From assembly GCA_016742295.1 (NCBI GenBank), contig JACVCA010000057.1, positions 1 through 7,156 on the forward strand: a stretch of DNA of 7,156 nt, in the 5' to 3' direction. A model generated the notes under the pieces. The model was given only the letters and a program-made list of their open reading frames with translations, made no database searches and was not told the origin of the DNA. The translations under genes and the position numbers were made by a program. The stretch is from Alphaproteobacteria bacterium (GTDB lineage: Bacteria > Pseudomonadota > Alphaproteobacteria > JAGOMX01). Numbering within the stretch: position 1 is the first letter of the stretch; every line of letters starts with the position of its first letter. This document shows, in pieces, positions 1 through 6,046 of the stretch.

Positions 1-139
1 TCATACTGTCAACAAAAGGCCAGAGCAAAGCCCCAGCTCCAAGAACACCTAAAGCACTTGAAGTAAGAACGAGGAAATCACGTCGGGTAGGATTTTTCTG
101 AACATCCTCTTGAGGATCTTCTAAATTACTTTGATTCAT
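1..139 (-). CDS. petA: Rieske iron-sulfur subunit of ubiquinol-cytochrome c reductase, N-terminal part (runs off left edge)
   Basis: The first 46 codons of a minus-strand gene are present, starting at the ATG at 139; the rest lies beyond base 1. After a short charged N-terminus, residues 18-23 read TRRDFL, a twin-arginine signal. A hydrophobic Ala/Gly/Leu-rich segment (about residues 24-40) follows, and then WPFVDSM. This order, RRDF then a membrane anchor then WPF(V/I)D.M, is characteristic of alphaproteobacterial Rieske proteins of the cytochrome bc1 complex. These are exported folded by Tat and stay anchored by this helix. The 2Fe-2S domain itself is outside the window, so the call rests on the N-terminus alone. 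The gene is divergent from the BON lipoprotein gene. A likely promoter lies at 231-259. The Shine-Dalgarno sequence is weak, a GGA about 8 bases upstream of the ATG. Other Tat substrates share RRDF but rarely this WPFVDSM continuation. Confidence 0.85.
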   Translation of the reverse strand, partial: MNQSNLEDPQEDVQKNPTRRDFLVLTSSALGVLGAGALLWPFVDSM

Positions 140-230
140 TGGTTCAGTCCGCGTTTAAGTCTTGTTTTATAACTTGGTGTGAATAATTTTAAGGTTATTC
201 TTCCATAAGATAACTTTAGAATCAAAGTTT

Positions 231-259
231 ATTAACTGCAGAGACCCTAGTAATGTAAA
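231..259 (-). promoter_or_regulatory. Candidate sigma-70-type promoter for petA
   Basis: Reading the minus strand, TTTACA (259-254) is followed by a 17-base spacer and GTTAAT (236-231). These match the consensus at 5 of 6 and 4 of 6 positions. Transcription would begin near 224, leaving an untranslated leader of about 85 bases before the petA ATG at 139. A small inverted repeat (212-229) sits over the predicted start point. Nothing but pattern matching supports this call. Confidence 0.4.
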
Positions 260-362
260 GTCATCAGTGGGATCTAGCTTTTTAGAGCGAAATCCCTGTC
301 GAATGTTTAAGCTTTGGCTTGCTCTTAATTACTTTCTTCTTTTGTATATCCACGGCTAATAG

Positions 363-503
363 CTAGAATAATTGAAGAGCTTCCAGCAATTTAGGATCTG
401 TTTCTTTGTCATCTAGAAATAGTTTATCAAAAAATTCATACTCAGAGAGGCCATCTTCTTTATTTTTTTGCTGAACTATATTTAAACCAGTTGGTAATTG
501 CAA
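363..503 (-). pseudogene. Possible remnant or tiny unrecognised gene (46 codons)
   Basis: On the minus strand an open frame runs from a TTG at 503 to a TAG at 365-363. It ends in a protein-like acidic and hydrophobic stretch with EYEFFDKLFLDD and then PKLLEALQLF. There is no ATG and no Shine-Dalgarno sequence before the TTG, and an in-frame TAA lies two codons upstream of it. The amphipathic C-terminal composition looks more like real protein than random AT-rich sequence, so it could be the surviving 3' end of a decayed gene. A chance open frame of this length is also quite possible. I do not recognise the family. Confidence 0.2.
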
Positions 504-554
504 AGATTATTAAATTTTGTTGCATGCAATGTCTTCTCGGCCTAACCTGAGAAT

Positions 555-576
555 AAGGATCTCAAAAGGGATCTTT
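555..576 (+). other. Plus-sense 9-bp hairpin upstream of the BON gene
   Basis: AAGGATCTC (555-563) and GGGATCTTT (568-576) pair over an AAAA loop. Seven pairs are Watson-Crick and two are G-U wobble, so the structure forms properly only in plus-strand RNA. It lacks a following U-run, so it is not a standard terminator, and it lies upstream of the best promoter candidate for the BON gene. Confidence 0.3.
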
Positions 577-595
577 GCAAAGTGATTTGCTATGA

Positions 596-624
596 GTTAC
601 ATAAATATGCAGTCTTTTTATACG
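596..624 (+). promoter_or_regulatory. Weak candidate promoter for the BON lipoprotein gene
   Basis: GTTACA (596-601), a 17-base spacer and TATACG (619-624) each match the sigma-70 consensus at 4 of 6 positions. The predicted start near 631 would leave a leader of about 20 bases containing the Shine-Dalgarno AAAGGAA (637-643), six bases before the ATG at 650. Other weak boxes exist nearby. Confidence 0.3.
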
Positions 625-649
625 CAGCCAAATAAGAAAGGAATCTAAA

Positions 650-967
650 ATGAATAAATTATATCCTCTTAAAAATCTTCTAACTGTTCTTGTTTTAATC
701 TTTCTCACAGGATGTGCGGCTATAACCGGCCGTGAGACTGCTGGAGAATATATTGATGATGCAACAATTACAGCAAGGGTTAAAACTGCAATTCTTGACG
801 ATCCATCCTTAAAGCCGTTTCAAATAAGTGTAGAGACATTTAAAAATGTCGTGCAATTAAGTGGTTTTGTGGATTCTGCTGCCGCAGTTTCTCGCGCAGG
901 ACAGATTGCTATAACAACAAAAGGTGTTGAGTCTGTCAAAAATAATTTGGTCGTTCGGAAAAAGTAA
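650..967 (+). CDS. Small BON-domain lipoprotein (OsmY/DolP-like single BON domain)
   Basis: The 105-residue product has a basic start, a hydrophobic stretch (residues 9-18) and a lipobox L19-T-G-C22, so it should be cleaved before Cys22 and lipidated. The residues after the cysteine are Ala-Ala rather than Asp, which suggests outer-membrane sorting if Lol rules apply. Residues about 36-103 form one BON domain. It opens with D(D/A)xxITARVKTAIL, continues with a strand-turn motif (VVQLSGFVDSAAAVSRAG), and ends in GVESVKNNLVV. BON domains are found in envelope proteins such as OsmY and DolP, which have two copies and are tied to osmotic stress or envelope integrity. With only one copy, the exact role here cannot be named. 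The start is well supported by the Shine-Dalgarno AAAGGAA six bases upstream. The gene appears monocistronic and ends before a strong hairpin. Confidence 0.85.
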   Translation: MNKLYPLKNLLTVLVLIFLTGCAAITGRETAGEYIDDATITARVKTAILDDPSLKPFQISVETFKNVVQLSGFVDSAAAVSRAGQIAITTKGVESVKNNLVVRKK

Positions 968-985
968 TCGGCCTCCATTAAGTGA

Positions 986-1021
986 TGGTACACCTACTGA
1001 CTCGTGTCGGTGGGTGTACTA
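986..1021 (+). repeat. Strong 16-bp stem-loop downstream of the BON gene
   Basis: Bases 986-1001 pair with 1006-1021 around a TCGT loop. There are no mismatches in plus-strand RNA: 13 Watson-Crick pairs and three G-U pairs (987/1020, 995/1012, 998/1010). It begins 19 bases after the BON stop codon. It could end or protect the 3' end of that mRNA, but no U-run follows, so it is not a canonical intrinsic terminator. A dispersed palindromic repeat unit is another possibility. Only one copy is in the window. The lower arm also overlaps a smaller alternative hairpin (975-978 with 985-988). Confidence 0.6.
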
Positions 1022-1149
1022 CTAATGACACGCCTTAGTTGTCTATAGCATTTTCGTCTTAAGACCAATAAGTTCCATGGGCTACTTTAATTATAAAGAG
1101 ATAACCAATGATCTTATTCGCTGAGTTTATGAGTATAGAGAGGAAATAA

Positions 1150-1200
1150 TTGATTTTGCTTGCACTTAAGCCCTATTCTTCGCATAATTCCGTGTTATGA
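1150..1200 (+). other. Possible 16-codon leader reading frame overlapping the parE start
   Basis: A TTG at 1150 is preceded at good spacing by the strong Shine-Dalgarno GAGAGGAA (1138-1145). Its frame encodes 16 residues and stops at the TGA at 1198-1200, giving an ATGA overlap with the parE ATG at 1197. Such an arrangement would allow translational coupling, which would explain why parE has no ribosome binding site of its own. The frame is short and TTG-initiated, so chance is a serious alternative. It also requires transcription from upstream of the promoter proposed at 1160-1188. Confidence 0.3.
1160..1188 (+). promoter_or_regulatory. parE: Candidate parE promoter very close to the start codon
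   Basis: TTGCAC (1160-1165), a 17-base spacer and CATAAT (1183-1188) form a plausible sigma-70 promoter. The -10 matches 5 of 6 positions and the -35 only 3 of 6. The predicted transcription start (about 1195) would be only a couple of bases before the ATG at 1197, giving an essentially leaderless mRNA. No Shine-Dalgarno sequence lies in front of this ATG. Confidence 0.35.
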
Positions 1201-3188
1201 GTGATCTATTTCGAAAGACAGCCATCGAAGCCTCCAGCTATACCGCCCAAGATATCGAGGTTCTTGAAGGTTTAGAGCCTGTCCGCCGTCGTCCTGGAAT
1301 GTATATTGGGGGAACCGACGAGGGAGCCCTTCATCATCTTGTCGCTGAATTAATCGATAATGCGATGGATGAAGTAGTCGCCGGTCATGCGACCCGCATT
1401 GAAATTCACCTCAGTGCAGACGGCGCTGTAACGCTTAGCGATAACGGCAGAGGCATTCCTGTTGACAAACACCCCAAATATCCTAATAAATCTGCGCTTG
1501 AAGTTATTTTAACAACGCTCCATTCAGGCGGTAAGTTCAGTAATAAGGCGTATGAGACTGCTGGCGGCTTGCATGGGGTCGGTCTTTCAGTGGTTAATGC
1601 TCTTTCAGACCGTTTTCGTATTGAAGTTATCAGAGAGAAAAAGCTCTGGCAGCAGGATTATGCACGTGGGATGCCTCAAACGCCTTTAACTCCAATTATG
1701 GAGATTTCCAATCGGAGAGGAACAACGATTTGTTTTCATCCTGATCCGGAAATTTTTGGTTCTCAGCTTCGATTCACTCCTTCCATTCTTTATAAAATGG
1801 TACGCTCAAAAGCCTACTTATTTCGAGGAGTAGAAATTCGCTGGAGCTGTGCAGAAGAGCTTTTAGGTCACGAGAGTGCTCCTCCTCAGCAAGAGACTCT
1901 TCATTTTCCCAAAGGGTTGCAAGATTTTTTAGAAGAAGCGCTTGTGGGTTCTCAGTGCGTCACACCTGCTTTGTTTTCAGGCGAAACTAAATTAACTGAA
2001 AGTTCAGGACGGATTGAATGGGCTCTTGCATGGTCAGATCGAGATGAAGGATTTCTACACTCTTACTGTAATACCATTCCCACAACTTTGGGGGGTACCC
2101 ATGAATTAGGATTTCGGCAAGCTATTTTAAAAGGTTTAAAAGCTTACGGAGAAAGGGTCAATCAGCGCAAGGTTAATCAACTGACTGCAGAAGATGTTAT
2201 GAGTGGTGCTACGGGAGTTTTATCTCTATTCATTCGAGACCCTCACTTTCAAGGCCAAACAAAAGAAAAGCTAGTGAATGGAACAGTTACCCGAATGGTT
2301 GAAAATCTCATAAAGGATCATTTTGACCATTGGTTAAGCGGACAGCCTGATAGTGCCAGCCAATTATTAGAGCATGTCATAGAACGTTCGGAGGATCGTT
2401 TACGCCGTAGAGAAATGCGTGAAACGGCTAGAAAGACCCCAACCCAGCGACTTCGCTTGCCAGGGAAGTTGACAGATTGCTCACGTACGACAGCGCAAGA
2501 TACAGAGATTTTTTTAGTAGAAGGTGACTCGGCTGGAGGCTCTGCAAAACAAGCTCGAGATCGAGTAACGCAGGCTATTTTACCTTTGCGAGGTAAAATT
2601 CTGAACGTTGCCAGTGCAAGTGCTGATAAACTAAGAGAAAATCAAGAATTAAAAGATCTTGCTACTGCTCTTGGATGTGGTGTGGGTAAAAGTTGCTCAG
2701 CTGATAATTTGCGCTACGGGCGTGTCATCATTATGACGGATGCAGATGTTGATGGCGCGCATATTGCAGCTTTGTTAATGACTTTTTTCTTTTATGAGAT
2801 GTACCCCCTTATTAAAGCTGGGCGTCTTTTTCTGGCACAGCCTCCGCTTTATAGACTGACTCAAGGCGGAAAAACTCAGTATGCTCATGATGAGACAGCT
2901 AAAGAACAGCTGCTATCTACAGTATTTAAAGGTAAAGCCAACGTTGAGATTAGCCGTTTCAAAGGGCTAGGTGAGATGCCATGGAGACAGCTAAAAGATA
3001 CAACAATGTCTCCTGATAAGCGTATTTTGCTTCAGGTTTCTTTGCCTGAGCCGGATAGTTTAAGCTTTCAGGGCTTCTCCCAAGGCAATCTTGAAACATT
3101 TATTGATGATCTTATGGGGCGGCGCCCGGAACGGCGGTTTGCCTTTATCCAAGATAACGCAAAATTTATCAAGAATCTTGATATTTGA
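1197..3188 (+). CDS. parE: DNA topoisomerase IV subunit B (ATPase subunit)
   Basis: ParE hydrolyses ATP to drive strand passage by topoisomerase IV (ParC2ParE2), which unlinks daughter chromosomes in the cytoplasm. The GHKL ATPase fold shows the E51-xxx-N55 box, DNGRGIP (82-88) and GGLHGVG (123-129). The transducer domain has IPTTLGGTH (294-302) and the QTK loop (354-356, Lys356). The TOPRIM domain has EGDSAGG (442-448) with the catalytic Glu442, and DADVDG (515-520) with metal-binding aspartates. PPLYRL and RFKGLGEM follow. At 663 residues it fits ParE. It lacks the roughly 165-residue insert of long Gram-negative GyrB, and IPT..GGTH is ParE-like, so GyrB is the less likely alternative. An in-frame TAA at 1185-1187 rules out an earlier start, and no suitable later one exists. 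Neither a Shine-Dalgarno sequence nor a separate terminator is visible. The gene converges on ffs. Confidence 0.95.
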   Translation: MSDLFRKTAIEASSYTAQDIEVLEGLEPVRRRPGMYIGGTDEGALHHLVAELIDNAMDEVVAGHATRIEIHLSADGAVTLSDNGRGIPVDKHPKYPNKSALEVILTTLHSGGKFSNKAYETAGGLHGVGLSVVNALSDRFRIEVIREKKLWQQDYARGMPQTPLTPIMEISNRRGTTICFHPDPEIFGSQLRFTPSILYKMVRSKAYLFRGVEIRWSCAEELLGHESAPPQQETLHFPKGLQDFLEEALVGSQCVTPALFSGETKLTESSGRIEWALAWSDRDEGFLHSYCNTIPTTLGGTHELGFRQAILKGLKAYGERVNQRKVNQLTAEDVMSGATGVLSLFIRDPHFQGQTKEKLVNGTVTRMVENLIKDHFDHWLSGQPDSASQLLEHVIERSEDRLRRREMRETARKTPTQRLRLPGKLTDCSRTTAQDTEIFLVEGDSAGGSAKQARDRVTQAILPLRGKILNVASASADKLRENQELKDLATALGCGVGKSCSADNLRYGRVIIMTDADVDGAHIAALLMTFFFYEMYPLIKAGRLFLAQPPLYRLTQGGKTQYAHDETAKEQLLSTVFKGKANVEISRFKGLGEMPWRQLKDTTMSPDKRILLQVSLPEPDSLSFQGFSQGNLETFIDDLMGRRPERRFAFIQDNAKFIKNLDI

Positions 3189-3190
3189 CT

Positions 3191-3204
3191 AGAAAAGCAA
3201 AGAG
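3191..3204 (-). terminator. ffs: Probable 3' end or terminator of ffs
   Basis: In minus-strand RNA the closing stem of the SRP RNA (3206-3213 with 3292-3299) is followed by CUCUUUGCUUUUCU, a U-rich tail. The end of the SRP hairpin plus this tail may itself serve as an intrinsic terminator. It lies only about 3-16 bases from the parE stop codon on the opposite strand. The U-tract is interrupted, so the call is tentative. Confidence 0.35.
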
Positions 3205-3300
3205 TGGAAGGTGGTCAATGACCCAAATCTGACTCATTACGGCTGCTTTCTTCCGAATCTGACCGGGTTCACAAGGGATCTGTCCAAAGCTCACCTTCCA
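3205..3300 (-). ncRNA. ffs: Small (4.5S-type) signal recognition particle RNA
   Basis: On the minus strand, 3264-3241 carries the SRP domain IV core: GGTCAGATTC, the GGAA tetraloop and GAAAGCAGCC. This is closely similar to the E. coli 4.5S segment GGTCAGGTCC-GGAA-GGAAGCAGCC. The arms close into a long hairpin, with GGAAGGUG (3299-3292) pairing with CACCUUCC (3213-3206). The core is followed by GTAATGAG, close to the GTAACGAG that I recall from alphaproteobacterial SRP RNAs. The length of about 96 nt fits the small bacterial form, which lacks an Alu domain. The RNA binds Ffh and FtsY to target nascent membrane proteins. Relative to E. coli, a C-G pair under the tetraloop is replaced by U-A (3256/3249), a compensatory change that supports the fold. 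One G in the internal loop is A (3258). Exact ends are inferred from pairing, give or take a few bases. Confidence 0.92.
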
Positions 3301-3305
3301 TTCTC

Positions 3306-3335
3306 ATATAACAAGACACGGCAGGGGAAAAGCAA
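3306..3335 (-). promoter_or_regulatory. ffs: Candidate promoter of ffs
   Basis: Reading the minus strand, TTGCTT (3335-3330), an 18-base spacer and TTATAT (3311-3306) form a plausible promoter. Transcription would start at about 3299-3300, exactly at the first base of the SRP RNA closing stem. This agreement between predicted start and RNA structure is the main support. The promoter lies between the ccmH stop and ffs, so ffs need not depend on the ccm operon. Confidence 0.5.
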
Positions 3336-3351
3336 GAACTTTGTGTATGTC

Positions 3352-3705
3352 TTATTTAAAAAACCGCATTAAGAAGAATACTATCAATACTGCAAGAGAA
3401 AACGGTGTTAACCAGAGCAGATACGTTGCAGGTTGGAAAGGAGGGTTAAGAAGAATCCGCGTGCCGTATTGTCGCTTAAGCTCATTAAAGATTTGCGCCT
3501 CGTTTTGTCCGGCATTTAGCTGTGCAAGTATGAATGTTTTGAGGGCTATGGCTAAGGGGGCATTGGAATCTTCAATACTTTGGCCTTGACAAACAGGACA
3601 TCTGATTTGTAAGGCAAGCTGTCTTGCATGCAACTCTAATTTCTCATCTGCATTGGCATTATAAGAAAGCCCAATAAAGAGCATCATAATGTTTAGAATT
3701 CTCAT
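3352..3705 (-). CDS. ccmH: Cytochrome c maturation protein CcmH (CycL-type, no TPR domain)
   Basis: CcmH is a periplasmic, membrane-anchored thiol protein that helps reduce apocytochrome c CxxCH cysteines and works with CcmF in heme ligation. The 117-residue product has a signal sequence (about 1-19, ending NANA). The family motif follows as RCPVCQGQSIEDSNAPLA, with Cys36 and Cys39 as the redox pair. A three-helix domain continues to about residue 90, and a C-terminal membrane helix spans about 95-114. It lacks the TPR (CcmI-like) extension fused in E. coli CcmH and ends right after the membrane helix, so it is on the short side. The ATG at 3705 is chosen because it gives a clean signal peptide, has AGAAAGG just upstream and overlaps the ccmF stop by four bases (ATGA). 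A longer in-frame extension to 3822 only shadows ccmF. Confidence 0.92.
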   Translation of the reverse strand: MRILNIMMLFIGLSYNANADEKLELHARQLALQIRCPVCQGQSIEDSNAPLAIALKTFILAQLNAGQNEAQIFNELKRQYGTRILLNPPFQPATYLLWLTPFSLAVLIVFFLMRFFK

Positions 3706-5609
3706 ACTGCAACCTTTCTCCTTAGGCGACTTACAAATGCTAATAGCCCGCCAAGTGTACAAAATGCACCACCTAGCCAGATAAGATTGACCATAGGGTG
3801 CCAATAAAACCTCATAGACCAACGATTACAGCCTTGAAATTCCCCTAACGCTATGTAGAGGTCAGAAAATTTTCTAGTTTTAATTGAGGTTTCAGTGGCA
3901 ATGACTTGGTGTAAAGGATAATAGCGTTTTTCGGGATTCAAGATTCCCTGAAATTGGCCGTCCTTAAAGAGGTGTAAAATAGCTTTCTCTGCTTGATAAT
4001 TTTGGCCTGGCATAAGGGATACTTTTTTCAATATAAGAGTATAACCAGCAATTTCAATCTGGTCTCCGGGGCTTACTATTTGAGTTTTTTCTGTTTTCCA
4101 AAAAATATCCACTGTCATTCCCATGATAACTAATGCAATTCCTATATGAGCTGTCGCCATTCCTGTATAGGTCAAAGGCAGGTATTTTACCTCTTTGAAT
4201 GTGTCCCAAACGCCACTTAAAGTTGCAATGAAAAGCCATATTGCAGCTGAAAGGCTGGCAATTGATAAAATAGGACCTCCCTTTTGCCAGTATCCAACGA
4301 TGAGAGCTGTAATCATTGTGGTTATAAAAGCAATTTGTAATTTCCTGCTAATAGCATACAGAGTATCACCTTGCCACGATAGCTGAGAGGCAAATCCCAT
4401 GACAACAATGAGTGGAAACGCAAGAGGTACAAATGTTTGATTAAAATAGGGTGCCCCTACAGATAATTGTTGCCCTGTTATAGATTCGAGTAAAAGAGGG
4501 TAGAGGGTACCCAAAAATACTGTTGCTGTTAAAAGGCTTAAAATTAGAGTGCTAAAAATGAGGGTGCCCGGCAGGGAAAGGGGTGTTGCAAATATAGGTG
4601 ATTTCAAGAATCGTGCTTGAATAAGAAAAAGTGTTAACCCATATCCTAAAATTAGCATTATCAAAAGTAAAAGAAATTGTCCGCGCGCTGGGGCAACTGC
4701 AAAACTGTGAATTGAAGTTAAGATACCCGAGCGAACTAGAAAAGTCCCAATCAGACTAAAGCCAAAACTCATAATGGCGAGGAATGTGGTCAAGAGTTTG
4801 AATGCGTTTTGTTTTTCAATTAAACTTAATGAATGAATAAGAGCAGTAGCAAGAAGCCACGGCATCAGAGCAGCATTTTCAACTGGATCCCAAAACCACC
4901 ATCCTCCCCATCCCAATTCATAATAAGCCCACAAGCTGCCAAGGGTAACACCAAAGGTGAGGAAGCTCCAAGCAATAAGGCACCAGGGTTTTAAAAGCTT
5001 TGCCCAAACCTGATCAATATTTTTTTGCCATAAACCTGCCATAGCAAATGAAAACGCAATCGAAAGACCAACATAACCTATATAAAGAATTGGTGGATGA
5101 AAAGCTAAGGCAGGATCTTGTAGAATGGGATTAAGTCCACGGCCATTTAGGGGAATAGTTTCAAATTTTATAAAAGGATTCGAAATCAAAAGTATAAAGA
5201 GGTGAAATCCCAGTCCGATCCAAGCTTGGCTCGTAAGTACTCGTATCTTAAAGAGTCTTTGCTGCATTGTAGAAACTGCGAATACTGCAGTAAAGCCCGA
5301 GAGTACTAAAAGCCATAATAACATAGAACCTTCGTGATTGCCCCATACGCTGCTTATCTTATAAAAAAACGGTGTAGAGGTATGCGAGTTTAACGCGACA
5401 CTCATGATGGAAAAATCTGAAATGCTGTAGGCATACACTAAGACCAAAAATGCAGTAAGAACCAAAATAGCTTGAACTACGCTTAAGGATTCAATAATGG
5501 CAATTTTGTGAGGGGTAATTTTAGGATTTTGCAGAGGCGCCCAAATTGCAATAATCGCAGTAAGTCCTGCACTGAGAAGAAGGCAAATATAACCTAGATT
5601 AGCGATCAT
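3702..5609 (-). CDS. ccmF: Cytochrome c heme lyase subunit CcmF
   Basis: CcmF is a polytopic inner-membrane protein that takes heme from holo-CcmE and, with CcmH/CcmI, joins it to apocytochrome c. At 635 residues with many hydrophobic segments, it fits the family size of about 630-680. Conserved features include WGNHEGS (89-95), HPPILYIGY with His171, and the tryptophan-rich WWD segment around 227-251 (GWGGWWFWDPVENAALMPW). Other conserved positions are His259 (LIHSL), His301 (SIHSFA) and His488 (TAHIG). These four histidines correspond to the two periplasmic and two transmembrane heme ligands of the family. A periplasmic domain near 505-600 contains DLYIALGE, and a last helix ends the protein. 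The ATG shares one base with the ccmE TAA and has no clear Shine-Dalgarno sequence, so coupling to ccmE is likely. No ccmG follows; ccmH overlaps its end. Confidence 0.97.
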   Translation of the reverse strand: MIANLGYICLLLSAGLTAIIAIWAPLQNPKITPHKIAIIESLSVVQAILVLTAFLVLVYAYSISDFSIMSVALNSHTSTPFFYKISSVWGNHEGSMLLWLLVLSGFTAVFAVSTMQQRLFKIRVLTSQAWIGLGFHLFILLISNPFIKFETIPLNGRGLNPILQDPALAFHPPILYIGYVGLSIAFSFAMAGLWQKNIDQVWAKLLKPWCLIAWSFLTFGVTLGSLWAYYELGWGGWWFWDPVENAALMPWLLATALIHSLSLIEKQNAFKLLTTFLAIMSFGFSLIGTFLVRSGILTSIHSFAVAPARGQFLLLLIMLILGYGLTLFLIQARFLKSPIFATPLSLPGTLIFSTLILSLLTATVFLGTLYPLLLESITGQQLSVGAPYFNQTFVPLAFPLIVVMGFASQLSWQGDTLYAISRKLQIAFITTMITALIVGYWQKGGPILSIASLSAAIWLFIATLSGVWDTFKEVKYLPLTYTGMATAHIGIALVIMGMTVDIFWKTEKTQIVSPGDQIEIAGYTLILKKVSLMPGQNYQAEKAILHLFKDGQFQGILNPEKRYYPLHQVIATETSIKTRKFSDLYIALGEFQGCNRWSMRFYWHPMVNLIWLGGAFCTLGGLLAFVSRLRRKVAV

Positions 5610-6046
5610 TATATTTTTATATGAAGCCCTTTCCCGCGGAGTGCTTTTTCAACTTGCGGTGGCATATAATTTTCATCATGTTTAGCGAGAACAGATATAG
5701 CATTGAAATGCGATTTATCAATTAAATAACCCTCCACAATGATACCTTGTCTTTCTCGAAATAAGTCCGGCAAAATTCCTTTATAATTAATATGAACATC
5801 ATGGGTCTCATCCGTAACAGTAAATTCTATTTTGTGTTCTTTTGCATGAAGTTTTACGCTCAGAGGTTTTACAATTCCGCCCAAACGAATACGTTGGTTT
5901 TCTTGGAAATTCTTATTAAGTAAATCAGAAGGGGTATAGAAAAAAAGTAAATTTTCTTGAAAAGCACGCAGAATGAATCCGAGGGCACACGCAAGAGAAA
6001 GAATACAAAAAAGGATAATCCATAAACGCTGGGTTTTAGGTTTCAT
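5609..6046 (-). CDS. ccmE: Heme chaperone CcmE
   Basis: CcmE binds heme covalently in the periplasm and passes it from the CcmABCD side to CcmF. The 145-residue protein has an N-terminal membrane anchor (about 8-27). A beta-barrel domain follows, with FYTPSDLL (36-43), RIRLGGIVKPLSV and VTDETHDVHINYKGILPDLFREGQ-like segments. The heme-attachment region is LAKHDENYMPP, with His123 as the predicted covalent ligand and Tyr127 as the axial ligand. It therefore belongs to the usual HxxxY class rather than the CxxxY variant. I chose the ATG at 6046, which shares one base with the ccmD stop (TGATG). A TTG one codon earlier (6049) is in frame but less likely. The C-terminal tail is short. Confidence 0.95.
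   Translation of the reverse strand: MKPKTQRLWIILFCILSLACALGFILRAFQENLLFFYTPSDLLNKNFQENQRIRLGGIVKPLSVKLHAKEHKIEFTVTDETHDVHINYKGILPDLFRERQGIIVEGYLIDKSHFNAISVLAKHDENYMPPQVEKALRGKGLHIKI

Larger units (their letters stand above)
140..649. other. 510-base divergent intergenic region between petA and the BON lipoprotein gene
   Basis: No convincing intact gene was found on either strand. The region holds the candidate petA promoter (231-259) and an imperfect hairpin at 269-296 (GGGATCTA / TAGA with GCGAAA bulged / TCCC). It also holds a 46-codon minus-strand open frame (363-503), two perfect 10-base palindromes built on TTGCA (520-529 and 573-582), a plus-sense hairpin (555-576) and a weak promoter for the downstream plus-strand gene. 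Base composition is AT-rich. No tRNA cloverleaf or recognisable riboswitch core was seen. Confidence 0.6.

Noticed and set aside
269..296. Imperfect hairpin in the petA upstream region as a riboswitch or small RNA
   Set aside because: It has two four-base stems with a six-base bulge, no recognisable conserved core and no promoter or terminator fitting it.
1056..1098. Palindrome GTCTTAAGAC (1056-1065) and dyad CTTTA-ATTA-TAAAG (1085-1098)
   Set aside because: They are short, AT-rich and single-copy in the window, not placed in a telling way relative to the parE promoter candidate.
1109..1149. 13-codon frame starting at an ATG near 1109
   Set aside because: Very short, without a convincing ribosome site or any coupling to parE.
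1197..3188. Assignment as GyrB instead of ParE
   Set aside because: The length of 663, the absence of the long GyrB insert and the IPT..GGTH form of the transducer motif favour ParE.
3341..3589. Plus-strand open frame of 82 codons
   Set aside because: It lies opposite ccmH, whose RCPVCQ motif and signal peptide are unmistakable, and shows no motif of its own.
3706..3822. N-terminal extension of ccmH to 3822
   Set aside because: It overlaps the end of ccmF in another frame and would bury the signal peptide behind an unrelated sequence. The ATG at 3705 overlaps the ccmF stop as ATGA and has a ribosome site.
4054..4386. Two short open frames inside ccmF (4054-4239 minus, 4195-4386 plus)
   Set aside because: They are shadows in other frames of a well-conserved ccmF region, with no recognisable domain.
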